A DNA stretch of 64,000 nt from Verrucomicrobiaceae bacterium (GTDB lineage Bacteria; Verrucomicrobiota; Verrucomicrobiia; Verrucomicrobiales; Verrucomicrobiaceae), in the NCBI GenBank assembly GCA_027489965.1, contig JAIXZA010000173.1:52244-116243 (forward strand), given 5' to 3'. The notes below the pieces were generated by a model that did no database searches, was not told the origin of the DNA, and was given only the letters and a program-made list of their open reading frames with translations. Below are positions 27,966-34,832 of the stretch, one piece after another. Within the stretch, counting starts at the first letter, position 1; every line of letters begins with the position of its first letter. Both the position numbers and the translations under genes were made by a program.

Positions 27966-29354
27966 TTAGGGCTCGGTGTCTGTGGAGGCGTCTGCTTCGG
28001 CCTTGGTCATGCGGCGGAAGTTTAGCTGCTGCACGCGGCGTAGATCCGCCTTGGTCGTGGTGATCTCATAACCTTTGACGGTGACTTTTTCACCAACTTT
28101 AGGCAGATGGCCCAGGAGATGTGTGACGTAACCGCCGATGGTGGTGACCTCATCACTCTCAATCTCCAGACCTGCGTGCTCGACGAGTTCGTAGAGATTG
28201 AGTGTGCCTTCGACATTGAATTCGTCATCGCTCACACGGCGGAACTCACTGGATTCATGATCGAACTCGTCCTGAATGACACCGACGATTTCTTCCAAAA
28301 CATTGTCGAGTGTGACCACGCCGACGGCGCCGCCGTATTCATCCACGGCTAGAGCTAGATGGGCGTGCTTATCTAGGAAAAAGCGCAGCAGTTTATCAAT
28401 AGGCATCATCTCTGGCACCATCGGGATGTCACGGCGGATGGTCCGTAAATCAGGTTTCGGCTTACCGACGAGGGCAATGAGATCCTTGATGTGGATCATG
28501 CCCAGACTGTGATCTAAATGGCCTTCGACGAGTGGATAGCGGGTATGCTTGGCGTCGATGGCAGCTTTCAGATTGGCTTCGAAGGAATCATCAGCATCTA
28601 GTGACACGACTTGATTGCGTGGCGTCATCACGTCCCGCACACAGCGGTCGTTCAGAGCTAGGGCATTCAAAAGAATGTCCTTCTCAGTTTCGGTCACTTC
28701 TTTGGACTTTTGACTTTCTGCAACGATGTGGCGAAGTTCTTCTTCTGAGTGTGCTAGTTCACTTTCAGAGACGGGCTCGATTCTGAAAAGAAAGCGCAGG
28801 CAGAAATTGGTGCTGGTATTGAGGATGAAGATGGCCGGCCTCAAGACGATGTAGAAGAGATGCAACGGACGGGCAATGAAGAGCGCGGTGGCAAGAGACT
28901 TACGGATGGCTAGGACTTTAGGTGTTTGCTCGCCTAGCACGACATGCAGGTAAGTGACCACGGCGTAGGCGATGCCGATGGAGGTCCAGCGAATAGTGGT
29001 TTCGTTCACCACACCGAGTTTAAACATCAGCGGCTGAACTACGACGGCGACAAATGGCTCGCCAAAAATACCCAAGGCAATGCTGGTGAGAGTGATGCCC
29101 AACTGACCGGCGGAAAGATAGGCGTCGAGATTTCGCGTGACGTGCTGCGCAAACTTGGCGCCTTTCACACCATCCTCGATCGCTGCCTGAAGTTGACTGT
29201 CACGCACCTTAACGATGGCAAATTCTGCGGCGACGAAAAATGCGTTCAGCAGAACAATCAGCAGCACAATGACAGCCTGCCAGAAAAACTCATTCGGCGT
29301 AAAACTCCACTCGTGAACGAGTTCGGCGGTGGCGTTGGCGAGAGAAAAAGTCAT
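27966..29354 (-). CDS. Hemolysin-family protein: CNNM membrane domain, CBS pair, CorC/HlyC domain
   Basis: A 462-residue membrane protein. CNNM/DUF21 domain with about four hydrophobic segments (VIVLLIVLLNAFFVAAEFAIV at 28-48, then LGITLTSIALGIFGEPFVAVV and others). Two CBS repeats follow (RDVMTPRNQVVSLDADD; RDIPMVPEMMPIDKLLRFF; VDEYGGAVGVVTLDNVLEEIVG), then a C-terminal CorC/HlyC domain (FNVEGTLNLYELVEHAG). Such proteins are linked to Mg2+/Co2+ homeostasis; the hemolysin name is historical. It begins 21 bp after the fmdB-like gene stop and is likely the last gene of rpsN - fmdB-like - this gene. Confidence 0.9.
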   Translation of the reverse strand: MTFSLANATAELVHEWSFTPNEFFWQAVIVLLIVLLNAFFVAAEFAIVKVRDSQLQAAIEDGVKGAKFAQHVTRNLDAYLSAGQLGITLTSIALGIFGEPFVAVVVQPLMFKLGVVNETTIRWTSIGIAYAVVTYLHVVLGEQTPKVLAIRKSLATALFIARPLHLFYIVLRPAIFILNTSTNFCLRFLFRIEPVSESELAHSEEELRHIVAESQKSKEVTETEKDILLNALALNDRCVRDVMTPRNQVVSLDADDSFEANLKAAIDAKHTRYPLVEGHLDHSLGMIHIKDLIALVGKPKPDLRTIRRDIPMVPEMMPIDKLLRFFLDKHAHLALAVDEYGGAVGVVTLDNVLEEIVGVIQDEFDHESSEFRRVSDDEFNVEGTLNLYELVEHAGLEIESDEVTTIGGYVTHLLGHLPKVGEKVTVKGYEITTTKADLRRVQQLNFRRMTKAEADASTDTEP

Positions 29355-29375
29355 GAGATGGGCGCGGTTACGCGA

Positions 29376-29627
29376 TCACAGTTTCTCGTAGTTTCCATCA
29401 CAGCGTTTCTCCAGGATGGTAAAGCCCGCCTTTTTGGCATCGGAGACTGAAAGGGGCTTGGTAAGCTTGGGCATGTTAAAGCTGGAAAGCAGCTTCTTAA
29501 CCGGCTTTTTACACAGCGGACACTGCGTCAGCGGTGCTCTATCCATAGGACGTCTCAGATCAAAGCCACGACGACAAGACGGACAACCGTCTTCTAGGTT
29601 TTCAGCAATGTAAGAGTACGTGGGCAT
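29376..29627 (-). CDS. FmdB-type zinc-ribbon protein
   Basis: An 83-residue protein opening MPTYSYIAENLEDGC, with two Cys pairs, CPSC and CPLC, spaced as in the FmdB/CxxC putative regulatory family (zinc ribbon). The C-terminal tail (DAKKAGFTILEKRCDGNYEKL) is typical of PVC versions. Regulatory role in the family is only proposed. Located between rpsN and the CNNM/CBS gene. Confidence 0.85.
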   Translation of the reverse strand: MPTYSYIAENLEDGCPSCRRGFDLRRPMDRAPLTQCPLCKKPVKKLLSSFNMPKLTKPLSVSDAKKAGFTILEKRCDGNYEKL

Positions 29628-29698
29628 AGATCAGTGGAGTCCATGCCTCCCCAAGGAACAAATCCGGGAAGACTTTTCCCGGACGAGGAGAGCAGGGA

Positions 29699-29968
29699 TT
29701 ACCAGCTCGACTTGGTGACTCCAGGGATAAGGCCGGCGCTAGCCATTTCACGGAACGTGAGACGTGACATCGCGAAGCGGCGCATGAAAGCGCGACGGCG
29801 ACCGGACACGCGGCAGCGGTTCGTGAGACGCGTAGGGCTGGCGTCACGGGGCAGAAGGGAAAGGCCGACATAATCGCCTTTTGCCTTCAGCTCAGCACGG
29901 AGCTTCGCGTATTTTTCAACAGTTTTAGTTTTGCGTTTCTGACGCTCGAGCCAACAAGTTTTTGCCAT
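29699..29968 (-). CDS. rpsN: 30S ribosomal protein S14
   Basis: An 89-residue S14 with the conserved core GLSLLPRDASPTRLTNRCR, VSGRRRAFMRRFAMSRL and TFREMASAGLIPGVTKSSW. The CxxC zinc pairs are missing, so this is the zinc-independent (C-minus) long form. Isolated from the main ribosomal protein operons in this window and followed by the fmdB-like gene. Confidence 0.96.
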   Translation of the reverse strand: MAKTCWLERQKRKTKTVEKYAKLRAELKAKGDYVGLSLLPRDASPTRLTNRCRVSGRRRAFMRRFAMSRLTFREMASAGLIPGVTKSSW

Positions 29969-30058
29969 AGGGGTGGCGAAGGTGCCTGCTTCCCTTCTTT
30001 TTGCAACGAGAAATTTCTACTAGCGGTGAGACTCTTTTTCGGTTACTCCCATCGCCTT

Positions 30059-30136
30059 ATGATCGCCGGAATGCTTATCGCTGTCTTTTTCCTTCTTCTT
30101 GGTGTGGTTGTTTTCACTATTTTGCAGAAGGCCTGA
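30059..30136 (+). CDS. Possible 25-residue single-span membrane peptide
   Basis: ATG to TGA encodes MIAGMLIAVFFLLLGVVVFT then ILQKA: almost entirely one hydrophobic span with a basic end, like many small membrane proteins. It lies alone in the gap between divergent rpsN and convergent sixA-like genes. A 6-bp hairpin (30146-30161) follows. No clear Shine-Dalgarno, so this is tentative. Confidence 0.4.
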   Translation: MIAGMLIAVFFLLLGVVVFTILQKA

Positions 30137-30145
30137 CCCCTTTTC

Positions 30146-30161
30146 TATCTCGTTTGAGATA
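30146..30161 (+). terminator. Weak hairpin after the small membrane peptide
   Basis: TATCTC-GTTT-GAGATA, followed by AGTTTTAG. A 6-bp AT-rich stem with a short T-run; it could end transcription of the tiny gene or, read the other way, of the sixA-like gene. Confidence 0.35.
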
Positions 30162-30174
30162 AGTTTTAGCGTCA

Positions 30175-30753
30175 TTAATCCTCCCCGTCCGCACGGGAGA
30201 TGCCTGCATAAAGTTCTGGGAACCGCCGTTCCAGTGACTTTGGTGTCACATACCCGACAAGCTGGGCTTCACTCCAGTCGGCCAATCCCCAATATGTAGT
30301 CGGCAGTGCCATGATGACAGCCGTGCAGGTTGGCATTTTAGCGATGTGTTCGCGGGCAAGAATGCGCTCAGCAAACTCGTGCAGACCTGGATTATGGGCA
30401 AAAAGAAAGGCATGTTTCCAAGTCTCATCGAAATCGCGGACAACTTCTAAAATCTGAGTTGGCTCAGCTAGATAGAGCCTAGATTCCAGCAGAAGAGATT
30501 CGGTTGGCATGCTGAGAACTTCCCGCATGATCTGAGCGGTACCCAGCGCACGCAAGGCTGTGCTGCTGATGAGGCGATCTGGTTTCGGTAAAAGAGCCTG
30601 AGCTTCGCCACCGCCTAAATAAGCTTTGTGCAGAAAACTTGCCACGGCAGGTGCCGCGCGCCTTCCTCGCTCGTTCAGGGCACGATCATGGTCCGCAAGA
30701 CTGGGCTGGTCCCAACTCGATTTAGCGTGACGGATGATGGTGAGATACTTCAT
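30175..30753 (-). CDS. SixA-like phosphohistidine phosphatase (histidine phosphatase superfamily)
   Basis: A 192-residue cytoplasmic protein with the phosphohistidine motif near its N-terminus (LTIIRHAKSSWDQPSLADHD; R8-H9-A10), LNERGRRAAPAVASFL, LISSTALRALGTAQI (second Arg) and FAHNPGLHEFAERI (second catalytic His). This layout fits SixA, which dephosphorylates His-phosphorylated proteins such as the nitrogen PTS protein in E. coli. Slightly longer than SixA (about 160) owing to the C-terminal tail. Confidence 0.85.
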   Translation of the reverse strand: MKYLTIIRHAKSSWDQPSLADHDRALNERGRRAAPAVASFLHKAYLGGGEAQALLPKPDRLISSTALRALGTAQIMREVLSMPTESLLLESRLYLAEPTQILEVVRDFDETWKHAFLFAHNPGLHEFAERILAREHIAKMPTCTAVIMALPTTYWGLADWSEAQLVGYVTPKSLERRFPELYAGISRADGED

Positions 30754-30844
30754 CAGGGATGAACGGACGCGTTCCTCGCATGCTGAGCTGAGGGTGTCAA
30801 TGCAGGAGCTTCACAGATATCTTGCATCTTTGTGAATTAAATGA

Positions 30845-30868
30845 CCCCTTCGGCCTTGCTCGAAGGGG
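30845..30868. other. Perfect 8-bp hairpin in a divergent intergenic region
   Basis: CCCCTTCG (30845-30852), loop GCCTTGCT, CGAAGGGG (30861-30868). It lies between the divergent sixA-like gene and the next plus-strand gene, 29 bases before the ATG of the latter, so a leader/regulatory role is as likely as termination. No T-run follows on either strand. Confidence 0.45.
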
Positions 30869-30896
30869 CATCTGATTCTAGATTCTATGACAATCA

Positions 30897-31904
30897 ATGA
30901 TCCTTTGTCTCGAATCCTCTCTACTTGGTGGTTATCTCTCAAATGAGGTGCCTGGTCTGGTGACCGGCATGCTTCATTTGGCAGGTGTGAGCCAGCCGAT
31001 GCGGATCGAGTTGGTGGGCAATTTCATGCGTGATATCGCGGGTTGCCGGGTGGATTTTCATAACCCCTTGCCCAATGGTGATCTGGATGATGTAGCCTGG
31101 CTGACACAAACGCAGACAGGATTTACAGGTGTCATGACGGCCTCCAATCGTGTGGCCAAGTTGCCGCGCCGAAAGCGCTCGCCGAATCAGTTAATGGCTG
31201 ATCCTGAGGGGCTTAAGAACCTGCTTTTTTTTGAATGGTTCAACCAGCAAGGCCAACGTATTCTCATTCAGTCCTGGCATCTGCATCTCCGTGTGAGTGC
31301 GCCGAGCTGGCAGCTCAGTAGCGAGGAAGAGTCCATGCAACTGCGCCAAGCTCGTGCCCGTAGAAAGCATTTCTTGCTTAGCGAGCGCAGCTCGCCCGAA
31401 GATGGTGCGACAGCGCTGCATGCGCCTGGAATGGCCGATCCTTTTGAGCCTTCGGAGGTCACAGGCAATCCTTTTTTAAACCTGGAAGAACCGCAAAAAA
31501 AGCCGTCTAAAAAAGAAGAAGGTCTCAAGGATGAGTCGCCCAATCCGATGAAGCGCTCCCTAGCCTTGGCTCAGGAGTTGCGTCGTTTCGAGCGTCTCCT
31601 GACCTTTACCAGCGAGGTGAGGAACCGCCCAGCAGTCGTGAGATTGCTCTCCACGGTGGCTGATCTTGCGGCTCATTTGATCCATGTTTTACGCCAGTTT
31701 TCTGAACAGAACCGATCTGGCTGGCATTATCTCGTCGTCGATTTAGAACAGTCGCTGCCGCTCTTCAGTGCAGCGCTGAATGCAACAGACAAACTCATGC
31801 AGCACGCCACACCTGGCACTGATCAGCAGTGGCTGGGCAATGTGCAGACGAGTTTGCTGAACATTGAGCTGCGGATGCGGGAGTTGCTGACGCAGTTGAG
31901 GTGA
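30897..31904 (+). CDS. Protein of unknown function with C-terminal helical domain
   Basis: A 335-residue protein I do not recognise. Residues about 19-95 are beta-rich (VPGLVTGMLHLAGVSQPMRI, IAGCRVDFHNPLPNGD) and read like a small binding domain; a long charged middle follows (SKKEEGLKDESPNPMKRS), then an all-alpha C-terminal domain from about 215 to the end. The first 17 residues (MILCLESSLLGGYLSNE) look like translation of the wrong frame: in another frame an ATG at 30887 gives MTINDPLSRILSTWWLSLK before a stop at 30944-30946. Removing one A from the AAA at 30941-30943 would join that start to this gene. So the true start or a frameshift is unresolved. Confidence 0.65.
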   Translation: MILCLESSLLGGYLSNEVPGLVTGMLHLAGVSQPMRIELVGNFMRDIAGCRVDFHNPLPNGDLDDVAWLTQTQTGFTGVMTASNRVAKLPRRKRSPNQLMADPEGLKNLLFFEWFNQQGQRILIQSWHLHLRVSAPSWQLSSEEESMQLRQARARRKHFLLSERSSPEDGATALHAPGMADPFEPSEVTGNPFLNLEEPQKKPSKKEEGLKDESPNPMKRSLALAQELRRFERLLTFTSEVRNRPAVVRLLSTVADLAAHLIHVLRQFSEQNRSGWHYLVVDLEQSLPLFSAALNATDKLMQHATPGTDQQWLGNVQTSLLNIELRMRELLTQLR

Positions 31905-32057
31905 GCGTTTATTTTGACGCTGGGCTTTGATCTGGCCATCGTTAGGCGTGGTTGCAAAACTGCATCCGCAGCACTGAAACGGGGTGCCCTCAGTTTTTTT
32001 CACCTCGACTGAAAATAAATCGGCAAGATCGGGCGACTCATGGAGCATCCTTGTTGA

Positions 32058-32591
32058 ATGACGGAATCAGATCGCCAGCAGCATGACCATTTCCTTCGAC
32101 TCTTTATGAGTCATGAGGATTCTTTGCGCGTTTTTGTGCGGTCCTTGCTGTTCACCCAAGATGAGGAGCGGGAGGTGATGCAAGAAGTAGCGGTGGTGCT
32201 CTGGCGGAAATTTGATGCTGACATGGACAGTGATTCTTTTTGTCGCTGGGCCTTTGGTGTGGCGCGCATGGAGGCGCTTACCTTTAGAAGAAACCGTGCC
32301 CGGGATCGACACACGTTTGGCGCAGAGGTCTTTGAATTGCTCTCGAAGACCGTGTTGGAACATTCAGACTCACTCGAAGCTGAGCGGCGCGCCCTCGATA
32401 CCTGCCTGCAAAAGCTTCCAGATGAACATCGGTATCTGGTGCAGGCTGCATATGCACCAGGCATCAAGATCGACCAACTCGCGACTCAACTAGGACGCAC
32501 AGCGATGGCTCTCTACAAAACTCTGCACCGCATCCGCCTCACGCTCATGAACTGCACTCATAGGGTGCTCGCTACCGAAGAATTGAGATGA
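32058..32591 (+). CDS. ECF-type RNA polymerase sigma-70 factor (Rhodopirellula/Verrucomicrobium type)
   Basis: A 177-residue sigma factor. Region 2: LRVFVRSLLFTQDEEREVMQ to SFCRWAFGVARMEALTFRR; region 4: LDTCLQKLPDEHRYLVQAAY then IDQLATQLGRTAMALYKTLH. No sigma region 1 or 3, as in ECF factors. It matches the sigma-70 subfamily known mainly from Planctomycetes and Verrucomicrobia, usually paired with a membrane anti-sigma protein and cytochrome/DUF genes. Its stop overlaps the next gene's start (ATGA), so translation is coupled. First gene of a six-gene unit reaching 40276; I infer that it controls that unit. Confidence 0.92.
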   Translation: MTESDRQQHDHFLRLFMSHEDSLRVFVRSLLFTQDEEREVMQEVAVVLWRKFDADMDSDSFCRWAFGVARMEALTFRRNRARDRHTFGAEVFELLSKTVLEHSDSLEAERRALDTCLQKLPDEHRYLVQAAYAPGIKIDQLATQLGRTAMALYKTLHRIRLTLMNCTHRVLATEELR

Positions 32592-33517
32592 ACACAAACG
32601 ATCCACGCTTTGAACTTATCCGCCGCTGTCGCGATGGTCGGGCCACTATGGAGGAACTCGCCGAGCTAGAAGTCAGCTTGCGCGAAGACGCCGGTTTCCG
32701 CGAAGCCTACGTTCGCTACATGAATCTCGATGTAGCCCTGAGTTCCGTGGGGAAGGTGCTGCCCATGCCAATGGCAACCTCGACCCTGCGTCAGCTGAAT
32801 CGTTGGTTCGCCTGGCGTCCGCTCACGGCGGCAGCGGCGGGGATTGTTTTTGGCATGTTTTGCACGTCAATGGTGTTTGGGTTTGTGGCGCAGCGGGCGG
32901 CGGTGAAGAAGATAGCGTTGAGTGTCTTTGATGCTGGTTTGGAAGCTGTGGAGCAGATCCTAAACGATGGCCTGCCGTCTCAAGCTGGGCAATGGGGCAT
33001 GGATGACGCCAAGGTTGTGCCTGCGGACGGGAACGTGACGCCTTTGGCCGGACAGCATATGCTGCGCTTGGAGCCGATTCCGCGTGAAAAGGACGTGAAG
33101 AATCACACCTCGCGTGCCTATCAGGTGCTCGATCTGCGTTCTCTTCCTGCTGCTGCCATGACGACCGATGCCGAGGTGGAAGTGTCGGCTTCATTTAGCG
33201 CCACGGACAGCGATGTCAGCTCGCGATACCTAATTCGTGCCATCGCTCTCGATGAAGCGCCCGCACAGGCCACCAAGAACTTTTGGTCCAAAGTGGAAAG
33301 TGATGGCGTCGTGTCCGAATCGCAGCGCTTTGACACCGCTCCTGGTTCTTACGGTTGGCAAACCTTCTCGATGACCCTGCGCCTGCCCCCAGGCTCAAAG
33401 ACCTTGGTGCTCATCTTCGGTGCTGTCCCGCCTGAGGTTCCATCACGGCCTGCTTCCCTGCATTACCTTGATGAGGTGCAGGTCTCACTGCTCTCTTCAG
33501 AAACCCCACTTCCCTGA
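32588..33517 (+). CDS. Membrane anti-sigma factor with beta-rich periplasmic domain
   Basis: A 309-residue protein. Residues 1-75 are a short helical cytoplasmic part (LIRRCRDGRATMEELAELEV, FREAYVRYMNLDVALS) of the type found in anti-sigma partners of this ECF group. One transmembrane helix follows (about 78-100). Residues about 140-305 form a beta-rich jelly-roll-like domain (MLRLEPIPRE; LDLRSLPAAA; SYGWQTFSMTLRLPPGSKTLV; LHYLDEVQVSLL) resembling carbohydrate-binding modules. I infer that this outer domain senses a ligand, perhaps a sugar, and frees the sigma factor. Four-base overlap with the sigma gene. Confidence 0.8.
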   Translation: MNTNDPRFELIRRCRDGRATMEELAELEVSLREDAGFREAYVRYMNLDVALSSVGKVLPMPMATSTLRQLNRWFAWRPLTAAAAGIVFGMFCTSMVFGFVAQRAAVKKIALSVFDAGLEAVEQILNDGLPSQAGQWGMDDAKVVPADGNVTPLAGQHMLRLEPIPREKDVKNHTSRAYQVLDLRSLPAAAMTTDAEVEVSASFSATDSDVSSRYLIRAIALDEAPAQATKNFWSKVESDGVVSESQRFDTAPGSYGWQTFSMTLRLPPGSKTLVLIFGAVPPEVPSRPASLHYLDEVQVSLLSSETPLP

Positions 33518-33526
33518 TTCAAATCG

Positions 33527-34795
33527 ATGACCTCTACATTCAATCGCCGCTTCTTCCTCCGTTCCACCGGTATCAGCATGGCCCTGCCATTCCTGGAGTC
33601 GCTCACAGGCCGTGTTTCTGCCAAAGCTGCTGCGGCATCGTCACCGATGCGGATGGTCTGCATTGGCAATCTGCTCGGCTTTTATCCGCCTGCGTTCTTC
33701 CCCACAAAAACAGGCGCGGAATACGAACTGCCGGATTCCGTGCAGGCGCTGAAGCCGCATCAAAAAGACTTCACGCTCTACTCAGGCCTCGATCATGGAG
33801 TAAAAGGTGGACACTTTGCCATGAGTTCCTTCCTCAGCGGTGTGCGCACTGCCGATGCGAAAGGTATGCCAGAGGGCAACATCACGCTCGATCAACGAGC
33901 TGCCGAGACTTTGGGCGGAGCCACTCGCTTTCCCACGCTTGCGCTGGGTTCGGAGAGCGGCATCCACGGTGGCTGCCTTATGTCCTGGACTCGCAGCGGC
34001 ACTCGCGTTCCACCCATCTCAACGCCCCGTGAGTTGTTTCGGAAACTCTTTGTCTCCGATGGCGCTGCTGACATCGCTGCTTCGTTGGATCGATTGGACA
34101 TGAAAGGCTCTATCCTCGACGCCGTGCAGGGCGATGCGAAGTCTCTCCAGCGTCACCTCGTTCAGCGCGACAAAGAAAAGCTCGACGAGTATTTCACCTC
34201 GGTCCGCGATGTGGAAAAGCAGATCGAGCTGCGCCGAAAGTGGGCGCATGTGCCGAAGCCAGAGGCGAAGATCGACGAGCCAAACAACAAGGATTTCGTC
34301 TCCGATCTGCCCGTGATGTATGATCTGATCGCTCTCGCTTTGCAGACAGATTCAACACGCATCGCCACGCTGGAGATCGGCGGTGATTTTGAGGCTGCTG
34401 TCTTCGGTTTGAACGGCGGCTACCACGGTCTCTCCCATCACGGCCAGCGTGAGGACGCCATTAAAGGCCTCATCAAAATGGAGCGCTATCAGGTCGAGCA
34501 GTTCGCCAGGTTCTTGGAGAAGCTCAAGTCTATCCAAGACGGTGGAGGCACACTGTTGGATCATTCCATGGTCCTCTTCGGCAGTGGCATGGGCAATGCC
34601 AACTCTCACCAGAATACTAACCTGCCCATCATCCTTGCTGGTGGCGGTCTCAAACACGGTGAGCACAAGGCCTATCCAGCGAACGGCTCGGGCAAGCAGC
34701 CTTTGTGTAATCTTTATCTGTCGATGCTCCAGCGTTTTGGAGCGGAGGTGGATAAGTTTGGCACCAGCACAGGCACGCTCACAGGTCTCTTATAA
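33527..34795 (+). CDS. Tat-exported DUF1552 protein
   Basis: A 422-residue protein with a twin-arginine leader (NRRFFLRSTGISMALPFLES, R7-R8). The body is DUF1552: FTLYSGLDHGVKGGHFAMSS, GMPEGNITLDQRAAETLGG, LIALALQTDSTRIATLEIGG, LLDHSMVLFGSGMGNANSH and NLPIILAGGGLKHGEH. DUF1552 shares the alkaline-phosphatase/sulfatase-like fold type with DUF1501 and is almost always encoded beside a DUF1592 cytochrome protein, as here. Biochemical activity is not established. Nine bp after the anti-sigma gene. Confidence 0.88.
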   Translation: MTSTFNRRFFLRSTGISMALPFLESLTGRVSAKAAAASSPMRMVCIGNLLGFYPPAFFPTKTGAEYELPDSVQALKPHQKDFTLYSGLDHGVKGGHFAMSSFLSGVRTADAKGMPEGNITLDQRAAETLGGATRFPTLALGSESGIHGGCLMSWTRSGTRVPPISTPRELFRKLFVSDGAADIAASLDRLDMKGSILDAVQGDAKSLQRHLVQRDKEKLDEYFTSVRDVEKQIELRRKWAHVPKPEAKIDEPNNKDFVSDLPVMYDLIALALQTDSTRIATLEIGGDFEAAVFGLNGGYHGLSHHGQREDAIKGLIKMERYQVEQFARFLEKLKSIQDGGGTLLDHSMVLFGSGMGNANSHQNTNLPIILAGGGLKHGEHKAYPANGSGKQPLCNLYLSMLQRFGAEVDKFGTSTGTLTGLL

Positions 34796-34832
34796 GACCT
34801 ATATGACCTATTGGCCCCATTATCTCTCCGCC

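Noticed and set aside
34449..34832. Extension of the DUF1592 gene upstream by 128 codons
   Set aside because: The frame is open, but it overlaps the well-conserved end of the DUF1552 gene and reads as low-quality Ser-rich sequence; the signal peptide fixes the start near 34833.
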